From positions 1 to 64,000 of the forward strand of contig NZ_JACJTQ010000007.1 of the NCBI RefSeq assembly GCF_014698735.1: 64,000 bases of DNA, written 5' to 3'. Shown piece after piece: positions 1-8,677 of this stretch. Origin of the DNA: Anabaena catenula FACHB-362. GTDB taxonomy: Bacteria; Cyanobacteriota; Cyanobacteriia; Cyanobacteriales; Nostocaceae. The first letter of the stretch is position 1, and each line of letters opens with the position of its first letter. The notes under the pieces were generated by a model that made no database searches, was not told where the DNA came from, and saw only the letters and a list, made by a program, of their open reading frames with translations. The position numbers and the translations under genes were made by a program.

Positions 1-39
1 GTGAGGATTGCTCTGAATATATTCAAATATACTGCCCAT
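1..39 (-). CDS. Possible transposase start (partial, runs off the window)
   Basis: On the minus strand an ATG at 37-39 opens a frame of 13 codons (MGSIFEYIQSNPH) that continues past the window edge. The pattern of a short N-terminus with EYIQ-NP resembles the start of several cyanobacterial IS transposases, which begin with an EYIQ-P segment. It lies just beyond the abnormal end of the neighbouring glycosyltransferase, where an inserted IS would be expected. The resemblance rests on very few residues and is recalled, not searched. Confidence 0.3.
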   Translation of the reverse strand, partial: MGSIFEYIQSNPH

Positions 40-63
40 AACGTCTTACCAAAAAATACACTT

Positions 64-1056
64 TTATATTCTTATACCATAATTTAATTCTTTTTCGGAG
101 ATGTCTATTACATAAGGAATTTCGCCACTGTCGCTACCAATCACAGGAACACCGCAAGCAAAGGCTTCAATTAGCATCCTTCCAAACTGTTCTTTCCAGT
201 TAGGCATAGTTTGGCTGGGAGCGACAAGCATATCCATAGCATTGAGGTATTGGGGAACTTGGTTATGTTTAACATCTGTGCAAATCCGCACCTGTGAAGG
301 ATAACGCTTTGCCCAAGTTCGTAATGATGATTCCAGGACACCAGTACCAACGAATAAAGCCCGCCAAGGAGTTTCTAATCTATCCAAAACCTTCATGAGC
401 AAATCTAATCCTTTTGCCGCAGTAAATCTTCCTAAATAGCCGATAACAGGCGTTTCTTGTGCTTCCCAGCCTAGAAAACGATGAATTTGGTATTTGGCAT
501 CAATAGAGGGGTAGAAATGGTTAATATCGACACCCAGGGGAATTAGTCGCATCGGCAGTGAATAACCCAGGCGAGGCTTTAAAGCTTCTGCAACCGTCTG
601 TCCGCTACATATCCAGCCGGCTGCATGGTTCATGGCATAGTTTTCGAGCCAATTGAAGGGTAGTGGATATCGCTTAAAGTGGCTTTGAGCGGTTCTGTAA
701 ACTAATGGAGTACCTTCAGGTAGCCACCAAGCAACTTGTGCGCCTGCAAATATATATGGCTCCTCCCAACAATGCACTAAATCCCATCCTTGCTGCATAA
801 TTTCCCGCAGTCGCCAACCATAGGTCATGATGTGAATGCGTTGGCTATTATACACGGGGACTGGTTCGAGATGACAAATTTCACTAGGGTCGGTTTCTAG
901 GTGCATAGGTCGCAAATCGCCGTGCATAAATGACGGAGCAACGGCTGTTATTTCCCATTGGTCCTGTCCCAAACGGGCTATTTCATTGACTAATCGGCGG
1001 TTCAGGTTGACCACATAGGAGTGACCAATAGAGAGAATTTTGCGAGTATTTGGCAT
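64..1056 (-). CDS. Family 4 glycosyltransferase, C-terminus cut short
   Basis: A GT-B fold glycosyltransferase of the GT4 type, expected to transfer a sugar from a nucleotide donor during polysaccharide or glycolipid synthesis. The acceptor is unknown. The N-terminal half holds the acceptor-side Rossmann domain. The C-terminal half shows VIGYLGRFTAAKGLDLL and the donor-binding EQFGRMLIEAFACGVPVIGS block, including the E-x7-E pair. The protein has 330 residues, whereas this family usually has about 370-400. It ends soon after GEIPYVI with DISEKELNYGIRI, which is not the expected GDAGLIFPE-type continuation. The last helices of the C-terminal domain are therefore missing, probably because of an insertion or frameshift near position 100. 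It is divergent from the glycosyltransferase at 1188. Confidence 0.8.
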   Translation of the reverse strand: MPNTRKILSIGHSYVVNLNRRLVNEIARLGQDQWEITAVAPSFMHGDLRPMHLETDPSEICHLEPVPVYNSQRIHIMTYGWRLREIMQQGWDLVHCWEEPYIFAGAQVAWWLPEGTPLVYRTAQSHFKRYPLPFNWLENYAMNHAAGWICSGQTVAEALKPRLGYSLPMRLIPLGVDINHFYPSIDAKYQIHRFLGWEAQETPVIGYLGRFTAAKGLDLLMKVLDRLETPWRALFVGTGVLESSLRTWAKRYPSQVRICTDVKHNQVPQYLNAMDMLVAPSQTMPNWKEQFGRMLIEAFACGVPVIGSDSGEIPYVIDISEKELNYGIRI

Positions 1057-1187
1057 AGGTTAGCGAAGGGATTAATGGTATTGTTTATTCAATATCATCA
1101 TCAGTACTTAAACCGAAAGTATGATATTTTGAGTTTTGTTGCCTAAAAAAAATTTAATATTGTGGTAAAAATTAGTATAGCTGGAGT

Positions 1188-2267
1188 ATGGTAATTACTG
1201 TAATTGTTCCCCGTCTACCCCCGGCGGTAGATGGAGTGGGAGACTATGGACTGAATTTAGCCAAACAAATGCGTCAAGATTTTGGAGTAGTAACAAAATT
1301 TATCATTGGAGATGCAAATTGGTCTGGTGAAGCGGTTGTAGAAGGATTTGCCGTTAAGCAGGTGGCTGATTGCTCCTATCCTGCTTTGTTAGAATTATTA
1401 CCTCATCAACAGAACTCAGCACAAACTGTGCTGTTGCATTATGTGGGCTATGGTTACGCCAGGAGAGGCTGTCCAGTTTGGTTGGTGGAAGGTTTAGAAA
1501 AGTGGCGAAAACAGGGTAATAATCGCCGTTTGGTGACGATGTTTCACGAACTCTATGCTTTTGGTGCAATTTGGACTAGTCAGTTTTGGACATCACCACT
1601 GCAAAGAAATTTAGCAGCGCGTTTGGTTTGTTTGAGCGATCGCACTCTGACTAGTAAGCAAGGTTATGCTGATATAATCAGTAAATTCAGTCAGGGTAAG
1701 CATTTTGATATTCCGACTTTACCTGTTTTTTCTAATGTGGGTGAACCTGAATATCTCACATCTTTATCATCACGTTCCCGACGTTTGGTAGTCTTTGGTG
1801 GTATGGGACAACGTTCTCGTGTTTATCAACAATCATTATTAGCATTACAACGGACTTGTCAAGAGTTGGAAATTGAGGAAATATTAGATATTGGCCCGGC
1901 GCTAAAATTTGAAATTGAGCCAGTGAATAATATTCCGGTTACTTGCTTGGGAGTTAAGTCTGCTCAAGAAATCAGCAGTTTATTATCAACTTCCTTGGTA
2001 GGTTTTTTTAATTACTCAATTGAATACTTGACAAAATCAGGAATTTTTGCTGCTTACTGCGCTCACAAATTGTTGCCGATAGGTATATGGTATGAAGGTA
2101 AAGATGTAGATGGTCTGGAAGCAGGTAAACATTACTGGCTGGCGGATAAGTATCAAAATAGTATGAACTTATCAGTAGGACAGATAGTTGCAGATAATGC
2201 TTATGCTTGGTATCAAAACCACAGGCTATCAGCCCAAGCTCAGACTTTTGTAAAGTATCTAAAATGA
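1188..2267 (+). CDS. GT-B fold glycosyltransferase-like protein
   Basis: A 359-residue protein. Its N-terminus (PRLPPAVDGVGDYGLNLA, residues 8-25) matches the glycine-rich loop found at the start of GT4 glycosyltransferases that handle cell-surface glycans. The C-terminal half is diverged and I do not see the usual E-x7-E motif clearly, so donor and activity cannot be assigned. It begins 131 bp from the divergent glycosyltransferase and is followed 32 bp later by a metalloprotease-like gene on the same strand. A role in exopolysaccharide or envelope glycan assembly is inferred from the paired glycosyltransferases only. Confidence 0.7.
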   Translation: MVITVIVPRLPPAVDGVGDYGLNLAKQMRQDFGVVTKFIIGDANWSGEAVVEGFAVKQVADCSYPALLELLPHQQNSAQTVLLHYVGYGYARRGCPVWLVEGLEKWRKQGNNRRLVTMFHELYAFGAIWTSQFWTSPLQRNLAARLVCLSDRTLTSKQGYADIISKFSQGKHFDIPTLPVFSNVGEPEYLTSLSSRSRRLVVFGGMGQRSRVYQQSLLALQRTCQELEIEEILDIGPALKFEIEPVNNIPVTCLGVKSAQEISSLLSTSLVGFFNYSIEYLTKSGIFAAYCAHKLLPIGIWYEGKDVDGLEAGKHYWLADKYQNSMNLSVGQIVADNAYAWYQNHRLSAQAQTFVKYLK

Positions 2268-2299
2268 AGGAAGATTAATCTGTATTCATAAACCTGAAA

Positions 2300-2968
2300 A
2301 TGAGCCAAACTGCGATCAATCTAATTGCTATTTCTGTCTTTCTCATGACTCTCTCAACTCTGTTGGGACCATTAGTACATCTGTCACCAACAATACCCGC
2401 TTTAGTGACTGTGGCGTTTTTGGGTATTGCTACTTTGGATAACTTCAGTTTACAAGGGAAGGGAGGGACGATAGTTTTAGATTGGTTAGCGCGATTTTCT
2501 CCAGGATATCGAGAACGGATTATACATCATGAAGCTGGTCATTTTCTCGTTGCTCACCTGTTGGGAATTCCTGTCACCGGCTACACTCTCAGTGCGTGGG
2601 AAGCTTGGAAAATAGGACAACCAGGACAAGGTGGGGTGATTTTGGAAGATAGCGAAATTGCCAAACAATTGGAAAAAGGGAAAATTACAGTCTCGATGTG
2701 CGATCGCTATTGTAATATTTGGATGGCGGGAATTGCGGCGGAAACTCTGGTTTTTAACTCGGCTGAGGGTGGTGGTGATGATAAAGCTAAGTTAAATCAA
2801 TTTTTAACAGCTTTGGGTTTTGAGGAGAAGGTTTTTGAACAAAAACAACGGTTTTATTTGCTGCAAGCTAAAAATCTAATTCAGGAACATTGGGAAGGTT
2901 ATCAAGCTTTGGTGGAAGCAATGAGACAAGGGGTTTCGGTTGAAGATTGTCAAAAAGCTATCCGCTAG
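2300..2968 (+). CDS. M41-like membrane zinc metalloprotease lacking an AAA domain
   Basis: A 222-residue protein with two hydrophobic segments near residues 5-25 and 31-46. A zinc-protease motif HEAGH follows at residues 77-81, and a GGGDD segment near residue 160 could supply the third metal ligand as in FtsH-type (M41) peptidases. FtsH carries an AAA ATPase before the protease. Here there is no Walker A or B, so this is a stand-alone protease domain of the kind annotated in cyanobacteria as ATP-dependent Zn protease. ATP dependence is not supported by the sequence. The substrate is unknown. It lies on the same strand as the preceding glycosyltransferase gene (32 bp gap) and converges with the small gene at 3016. 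Confidence 0.75.
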   Translation: MSQTAINLIAISVFLMTLSTLLGPLVHLSPTIPALVTVAFLGIATLDNFSLQGKGGTIVLDWLARFSPGYRERIIHHEAGHFLVAHLLGIPVTGYTLSAWEAWKIGQPGQGGVILEDSEIAKQLEKGKITVSMCDRYCNIWMAGIAAETLVFNSAEGGGDDKAKLNQFLTALGFEEKVFEQKQRFYLLQAKNLIQEHWEGYQALVEAMRQGVSVEDCQKAIR

Positions 2969-3015
2969 TCAGGTAGTCTGCCATTTAGCTAACTTTTTAA
3001 AAGTTATAAAAACTT

Positions 3016-3231
3016 TCAATAACCTTCAATGTGATATCCAGCCGCAACGATTACCTGTTTGATTGAGTCCTCAGAAGCGATAGATTCAGAAGCTGTGGGT
3101 TCAACAGTAACAGTCTTAGCCTGAACATCAACATCAACTTTGGCATCAGGCATCATAGTGTGGATAGACTCAGTAATAGTTTTTGCACATTTTTCACCAG
3201 CAAGATTCGATACTTTTATTTTCAGCGCCAT
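3016..3231 (-). CDS. Small heavy-metal-associated (HMA) fold protein with an altered CxxC site
   Basis: A 71-residue protein with the length and pattern of a single HMA (CopZ/Atx1-like) domain: an MALKIKVSN first strand, a helix AKTITESIHTMMPDA, then VDVDVQAKTVTVEP and a final helix ending in AAGYHIEGY. Metallochaperones bind Cu(I) or similar ions through CxxC in the first loop. Here the loop reads NLAGEKCAK, so the first cysteine is glycine and only one remains. Metal binding may be weak or of another type. It is transcribed toward the M41-like gene and lies alone. Confidence 0.7.
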   Translation of the reverse strand: MALKIKVSNLAGEKCAKTITESIHTMMPDAKVDVDVQAKTVTVEPTASESIASEDSIKQVIVAAGYHIEGY

Positions 3232-3658
3232 ACATACATGACCTTATTTTTAATAAAATCCTTCACTGATTCAGTATCATTGATTTAAGCAAGTTTAATC
3301 ATCCTACTAGAGTCATAAGAATTCCATGAAACATATCAGCTATTGGAGATAGGTAGTTTTTGTACACAAAGACTGTCCTAAACACTGAAGCAGTTGCTTT
3401 TGAGATACTTTCCCGAATATTTTTGCCAAACTGAGATGCTTTCATTGGCAAGGAATTGAAACAAAATGCAAAAATAGAATGATGCTGCAAGGAGGTTCGG
3501 TAGCTCTCAGAATAATGGCTTATAACTCCAATAATAGCCTAGGATTTTCCCATAAAATACTTAATAGCCATCTGATCCCCAAATCATAGATAAAATTTTC
3601 CTATGTATATTTGTGGTAAGATTTGGGACAGTCAATTAGCTAGATTTCAGGCTTTAAT
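3232..3658. other. Intergenic stretch with no recognised gene
   Basis: About 430 bp between the small HMA gene and the operon at 3659. A 63-codon minus frame (3299-3490) and a plus frame from 3603 exist, but neither shows a recognisable motif or a ribosome binding site. The 3603 frame is a shadow of the next gene. The stretch must hold the promoter of the downstream operon, but I see no clear -35/-10 pair. Confidence 0.4.
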
Positions 3659-4012
3659 ATGTCCAGTTCCCAAGCACCCTACCGTGGAGCAGTACAAGCT
3701 CAAGGAGATGATATTACAAAGAAAGGAGGCTACACGCGTGCTTGGGCAGAAGACAAACCTGTTACTGATGAAGAGGGATTATCATTTCTTGCTAAGATTG
3801 AAGGAGAATGTACTAACTCTGAAAAAGCAGAACGAAAACAGGCTTTTGCTAAAGCTAAACGTTTCGTTAAGAATGCTAGTCAACAAGGTGGTGTGGGACC
3901 AGAATCCCAACCTCACTCATTTCAAGATCCTAAGCGTACAGTTAGCAATGCTCGTGTTGACATTGAAATTCGGAGCGGTATCACTTTTATTCCTAAAAAA
4001 TCAGCAGAATGA
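3659..4012 (+). CDS. Unrecognised small basic protein, first gene of a two-gene operon
   Basis: A 117-residue soluble protein that I do not recognise. It is rich in charged residues, has no signal peptide or membrane segment, and contains a Lys/Ala-rich helix (SEKAERKQAFAKAKRFVKN, about residues 53-71). A Gly/Gln/Ser linker follows, then a short beta-rich tail (NARVDIEIRSGITFIP). Its stop codon overlaps the start codon of the next gene by 4 bp (ATGA at 4009-4012), so the two are probably translationally coupled and their products may interact. The frame that starts at 3603 overlaps it and lacks such context. No ribosome binding site stands out upstream of the ATG. Confidence 0.6.
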   Translation: MSSSQAPYRGAVQAQGDDITKKGGYTRAWAEDKPVTDEEGLSFLAKIEGECTNSEKAERKQAFAKAKRFVKNASQQGGVGPESQPHSFQDPKRTVSNARVDIEIRSGITFIPKKSAE

Positions 4013-5676
4013 CAACTACTCTCACTAAAGTACAACAATTTTTAGACTCCGGCGATAGCGACGGAGCGAGAGAAGAAGTTGCAAAAATATCTGTTAATCT
4101 AAAAAAAGTAGATGAGACTGTTCGAGATTTTGCAACCTTGCTTGCACTAGGATCACAGCAAGTTGTAGAAATAGGTTTGGGAATGTTGGGACGTGAACTT
4201 CTTAAAAAAGCTCCAGAAGAAGTCAACAATAATGTAATTTGGTTATTTCTCGCATCAATATTATCTCGACATAACATAACTTCTGATAGTCCATTAAGGA
4301 TTAGTATTATTGGGCTTATATCTTGTATTAAAGATTGGGAATTACCTATTTTTGCCTTATTAAGTCCTTCACTAGACTCTTTTTTAAAGGTGAGTCTTGT
4401 TGAAGAAAATCCTCTTATTTCTGAACAGACGCTAGATTTTATTTCCACTTGGGGAGAAAATTATGCAAAAGCTCCTCGTACAAGAAAGCAACTTAAAGAG
4501 TTTAAATCTTTGACTCAATTAGTGCTAGATAGAGTAGATGATTTAGATATACAAGAGGAATGGAAGGAAGGACTAGAGACGTTTTTTCAAATAGCAGGAA
4601 AAAAGCAAGACCATAAATACTCAGATCAACGTATTTGGTCAGATGCCAGTAATTTACTCAAAAAAATCTATAATCCTGCAATCTTAAATTCGGATACAGG
4701 TGCAAGTTATTATAAAGTACAAGACAATATATGGCGATTAATTACCTCATGTCTTGCTGCGATGGGAACAATCCTTGGTGAAGATGGTTTATCAGTTGCA
4801 GTTCGGATTGATGGACCAGAAGAGAATCCACCTTGGTCAGTTGTCGCTAGTGTAATTGATCAGCTAGAGAAATTAGTTCAAGAAATTGCAGATGCAATTT
4901 TTCATAAAATAACTAAACTTCCCACTTTTGCTCCACCACAGGCAATTCCAGGCTCGTGGACAACTGTACTTCACATTGATCTAAATTCCAATCAATCAAA
5001 TTTACTTGCAACTGCAATCAAATCTCTTCTCTCAAAAGAAGATCAAGAAAATGAAAGTAACCCATTTGTAGTTAATAGTTGGCAAGATTGTGTAGCAAAA
5101 CTAAAAGAGAACGAACTTCGAGTCAATTTGGCTGTTTCTACCAATAGTACAGAACTACACTTTGTTAAATCTATTTCTACAGAAGATATTCCTAAAATTG
5201 AAGAGTCTCTTCAGCATAATATTAGAGTTCTATCTCATGACGTTCCCCAAGCTGATAATCTTGAAAGAGTTTTAGATCTTGCATCTCTATTAATTCAATA
5301 TCCATTATCTCCATCAATAGTCAGACAAAAGTTTTTAGAAATAAATGGAATTACCGAAAGACAGTTTCTGTACTATCGGAGAGCGGTAGAAATTCTTGGT
5401 CTTGTAGATGACCGTGAGCGACCAACCACAACTTGTTATATGCTTAATCGTTTCCAAAATGAAGCAAAAATAAAATTTCTGGCTTACCAATTTATATCAT
5501 CAAACGTTGGATCAGCATGGTTTAATTGGCAAAATGTAAATAACCTTTCAGATATTCAACCCGAAAGTGCGACTCAATTCTTGTTAGAAGTATGTCCATC
5601 ACTTTCAGAAGAAACAGCTAAACGACGCGCTAAGACACTAAAATCTTGGTTGAATATATTTCTTCAGCACTGGTAA
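4009..5676 (+). CDS. Unrecognised 555-residue protein with a C-terminal winged-helix-like region
   Basis: The first 260 residues or so are almost entirely helical with repeated amphipathic segments, suggesting a solenoid. A middle part (about 270-410) contains probable beta strands, for example GSWTTVLHIDLN and LRVNLAVST. The last 130 residues contain a pattern seen in winged-helix domains of some restriction and regulator proteins: ERQFLYYRRAVEILGLVDD followed by SEETAKRRAKTLKSWLNIF. No nuclease, kinase or NTPase motif is visible. Coupling to the 117-residue gene by a 4-bp overlap indicates a joint function. I saw no GCGATCGC site inside the pair, unlike the adjacent alaS, which would fit acquired DNA. 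A DNA-related, possibly defence, role is only a guess. Confidence 0.6.
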   Translation: MTTTLTKVQQFLDSGDSDGAREEVAKISVNLKKVDETVRDFATLLALGSQQVVEIGLGMLGRELLKKAPEEVNNNVIWLFLASILSRHNITSDSPLRISIIGLISCIKDWELPIFALLSPSLDSFLKVSLVEENPLISEQTLDFISTWGENYAKAPRTRKQLKEFKSLTQLVLDRVDDLDIQEEWKEGLETFFQIAGKKQDHKYSDQRIWSDASNLLKKIYNPAILNSDTGASYYKVQDNIWRLITSCLAAMGTILGEDGLSVAVRIDGPEENPPWSVVASVIDQLEKLVQEIADAIFHKITKLPTFAPPQAIPGSWTTVLHIDLNSNQSNLLATAIKSLLSKEDQENESNPFVVNSWQDCVAKLKENELRVNLAVSTNSTELHFVKSISTEDIPKIEESLQHNIRVLSHDVPQADNLERVLDLASLLIQYPLSPSIVRQKFLEINGITERQFLYYRRAVEILGLVDDRERPTTTCYMLNRFQNEAKIKFLAYQFISSNVGSAWFNWQNVNNLSDIQPESATQFLLEVCPSLSEETAKRRAKTLKSWLNIFLQHW

Positions 5677-5837
5677 CAGGAGGCGGAGAATTATAAGAAA
5701 CATCTATTTTGTAAAATTTATTCAATCTTTGTTAGTTTAATAAACCATATTTCATATTTCCTGGCATAAGTTATAAATAGTAATGATGCTTTTTGCCGAT
5801 TTTCCCACATTAATTAAATTTGATTTCTTAAAAACTC

Positions 5838-8480
5838 ATGTCTTCAACTCCCCAGTATCTTAGCGGTAACGATATTCGCGCTTTATTTCTCGACTTCTAC
5901 ACCCAACGGGGACACCAACCGCTTCCGAGTGCTTCCCTGGTTCCAGAAGATCCTACTGTACTGCTGACTATTGCGGGGATGTTACCATTTAAACCGATAT
6001 TCCTGGGACAGCGGACACCGGAATTTAAACGCGCTACCACTTCTCAGAAATGTATCCGTACCAATGATATCGAAAATGTGGGACGGACGAAACGCCACCA
6101 TACATTTTTTGAGATGTTGGGTAATTTTAGCTTTGGTGATTATTTTAAAGCACAAGCGATCGCTTGGGGTTGGGAATTATCCACTCAAGTTTTTGGGATT
6201 TCTCCTCAAAATCTGGTTGTTAGCGTATTTGAGGAAGATGACGAAGCATTTGCAATTTGGCGCGATAATATTGGTGTAACCGAAAAACGCATCAAGCGCA
6301 TGGGTGCAGATGATAACTTTTGGGTATCTGGCCCTACAGGCCCTTGTGGCCCTTGTTCAGAAATTTATTATGACTTCCACCCAGAATTAGGAGATGATCA
6401 TATTGATTTAGAAGATGATTCCCGATTTATCGAGTTTTATAACTTGGTATTTATGCAATATAATCGGGATGCTGCCGGTAATTTAACCCCGTTGCAAAAT
6501 CAGAATATTGACACGGGAATGGGTTTGGAAAGAATGGCACAAATCCTGCAAAAGAAGCCGAATAATTATGAAACAGATTTGATTTTCCCGATTATTGAAA
6601 CAGCGGCGAAAATTGCCAAAATTGATTATCATCAAAGTGATGAAAATACCAAGATTTCATTAAAGGTAATTGGTGATCATGTCCGTTCTGTTGTTCACAT
6701 GATAGCCGATGAAATTCGCGCTTCTAATGTTGGTAGAGGTTACGTTTTACGTCGTCTCATTCGTCGTGTCGTTAGACATGGCAGATTAATTGGTATTTCT
6801 GGGGAATTTATCAACCAAGTTGCAGAAACAGCAATTTCTCTTTCTGAATCAGTTTACCCAAATTTGCGAAAAAGGGAAGCTGCTATTAAAGCAGAATTGC
6901 AACGGGAAGAAGTGAATTTCCTCAAAACTTTAGATAGAGGAGAAAAGCTGTTAACTGAAATTATCGAAACCGTAAAACAGCAAGGACAAAAATCTATTAC
7001 TGGTGAAAGTGCTTTTACTCTCTATGACACCTACGGTTTCCCATTGGAATTAACCCAAGAAGTCGCAGAGGAAAATAATCTGACTGTTGATGTTGAAGGT
7101 TTCAATGCAGAAATGCAAAAACAAGTAGAACGCGCAAAAGCTGCACATGAAACCATTGATTTAACTGTTCAAGGTTCTTTGGATAAACTTGCAGAACATA
7201 TTCACTCTACAGAATTTATCGGTTATACCGCAACAGCAACAACAGCAAAAATCGAAGTTTTGTTAGTTTCTGGTGTTTCTGAGGAAGCAGCAGAAGCAGG
7301 AACAGAAGTACAAATTGTTTTAGACAAAACTCCTTTTTACGCTGAATCGGGTGGACAAATCGGCGATAAAGGATATATTTCTGGTGATGGGATTTTAATC
7401 AGAATAGAAGACGTGAAAAAGGAATCCGATTTCTTTATTCATTTCGGACGCATTGAAAGAGGTACAATTAGAATTGGTGACAATGTAACCGCACAAATTG
7501 ACACCGCTTGTCGTCGTCGCGCTCAAGCTAATCATACAGCAACTCATTTATTACAAGCTGCATTAAAGAAAGTTGTTGATGAAGGAATTTCTCAAGCGGG
7601 TTCTTTGGTTTCTTTTGATAGATTGCGGTTTGATTTTAACTGTCCCCGTGCTTTAACTGCGGATGAAGTTCAGCAAATTGAAGAATTAGTAAATAGTTGG
7701 ATTTCTGAAGCGCATTCTGCAAAAATCGAAGTATTACCCTTAGCAGAAGCAAAAGCTAAAGGTGCAGTTGCGATGTTTGGGGAAAAGTACGGTGATGATG
7801 TGCGCGTGATTGATTTCCCTGGTGTGTCAATGGAACTGTGCGGGGGAACTCACGTTAGTAATACTGCGGAAATTGGCGTTTTCAAGATTATTTCAGAAGC
7901 GGGAGTTGCTTCTGGGGTAAGAAGAATAGAAGCGGTTTCTGGTGCGGCGATATTGGATTATTTGAATGTGCGTGATAAAGTGGTCAAAGATTTGAGCGAT
8001 CGCTTTAAAGTCAAACCGGAAGAAATACCCGACAGAATCACAACTCTACAAACTGAACTTCGCAACAACGAAAAAGAAATTCAAAGCCTAAAATCACAAA
8101 TAGCAATAGTTAAATCTGACAGTTTATTACAAACTGCGGAAATTATCGGAGAACACAAAATCATTATCGCCCAAATGGATGATGTTGACGCAGAATCATT
8201 AAAAGCTGCTGCGGAAAGATTGCTGCAAAAAATCGGTAACGGTGCGGTGGTTTTAGGTTCAGTTCCCGAAGCCGGGAAAGTGAGTATTGTTGCAGCTTTC
8301 AGTTCTGAAGTGAATAAGAAAGGTGTACAAGCTGGAAAATTTGTGGGAACTATAGCGAAAATATGTGGAGGTGGAGGTGGTGGAAAACCCAACTTAGCCC
8401 AAGCTGGGGGAAGAGATCCAAGTAAACTACCAGAAGCTTTAGAAACTGCGAAAAATGATTTATTAGCAGGGTTGAAATAG
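5838..8480 (+). CDS. alaS: Alanyl-tRNA synthetase
   Basis: Charges tRNA-Ala with alanine using ATP in the cytoplasm. The 880-residue length is normal for a bacterial AlaRS. The N-terminal class II catalytic core contains the conserved FLGQRTPEFKRATTSQKCIR and NVGRTKRHHTFFEMLGNFSFGD segments. The editing domain has the zinc/metal motifs HTATH (about residues 566-570) and CGGTH (about 667-671). The C-terminal domain ends with the glycine-rich CGGGGGGKPNLAQAGG block. It has HIP1 sites within the gene and a terminator directly after the stop. All key motifs are intact. Confidence 0.98.
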   Translation: MSSTPQYLSGNDIRALFLDFYTQRGHQPLPSASLVPEDPTVLLTIAGMLPFKPIFLGQRTPEFKRATTSQKCIRTNDIENVGRTKRHHTFFEMLGNFSFGDYFKAQAIAWGWELSTQVFGISPQNLVVSVFEEDDEAFAIWRDNIGVTEKRIKRMGADDNFWVSGPTGPCGPCSEIYYDFHPELGDDHIDLEDDSRFIEFYNLVFMQYNRDAAGNLTPLQNQNIDTGMGLERMAQILQKKPNNYETDLIFPIIETAAKIAKIDYHQSDENTKISLKVIGDHVRSVVHMIADEIRASNVGRGYVLRRLIRRVVRHGRLIGISGEFINQVAETAISLSESVYPNLRKREAAIKAELQREEVNFLKTLDRGEKLLTEIIETVKQQGQKSITGESAFTLYDTYGFPLELTQEVAEENNLTVDVEGFNAEMQKQVERAKAAHETIDLTVQGSLDKLAEHIHSTEFIGYTATATTAKIEVLLVSGVSEEAAEAGTEVQIVLDKTPFYAESGGQIGDKGYISGDGILIRIEDVKKESDFFIHFGRIERGTIRIGDNVTAQIDTACRRRAQANHTATHLLQAALKKVVDEGISQAGSLVSFDRLRFDFNCPRALTADEVQQIEELVNSWISEAHSAKIEVLPLAEAKAKGAVAMFGEKYGDDVRVIDFPGVSMELCGGTHVSNTAEIGVFKIISEAGVASGVRRIEAVSGAAILDYLNVRDKVVKDLSDRFKVKPEEIPDRITTLQTELRNNEKEIQSLKSQIAIVKSDSLLQTAEIIGEHKIIIAQMDDVDAESLKAAAERLLQKIGNGAVVLGSVPEAGKVSIVAAFSSEVNKKGVQAGKFVGTIAKICGGGGGGKPNLAQAGGRDPSKLPEALETAKNDLLAGLK

Positions 8481-8489
8481 GAGTTTGTG

Positions 8490-8518
8490 GGGTAGGTATC
8501 TTGCCTACCCAAATTTTT
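8490..8518 (+). terminator. Rho-independent terminator of alaS
   Basis: An inverted repeat GGGTAGG (8490-8496) and CCTACCC (8504-8510) with a 7-base loop, followed by AAATTTTT. It begins 9 bases after the alaS stop codon. Confidence 0.75.
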
Positions 8519-8677
8519 GCATTGATTAATATATTTTTAATATTAGGCTTTTTGCTAGTAAATATTTGCAGTTTAAGATATTTTCTGTTAACAGTCTAAA
8601 CTGTCCTTGTGTTTTTTCCTTAGTAATGATAACATCCCAGAGTGAAATCATGTTTTAATAGACAAGAAGGAAAATTT

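Noticed and set aside
3299-3490. A 63-codon minus-strand frame
   Set aside because: No motif, no binding site and no conserved pattern that I recognise.
3603-4028. A 141-codon plus-strand frame overlapping the first gene of the operon
   Set aside because: It is in a different frame from the 117-residue gene, has no binding site, and the 117-residue gene couples to the next gene by an ATGA overlap.
8081-8512. A 143-codon minus-strand frame inside alaS
   Set aside because: It is the antisense of the alaS C-terminus, with a poly-proline stretch produced by the glycine codons of alaS.
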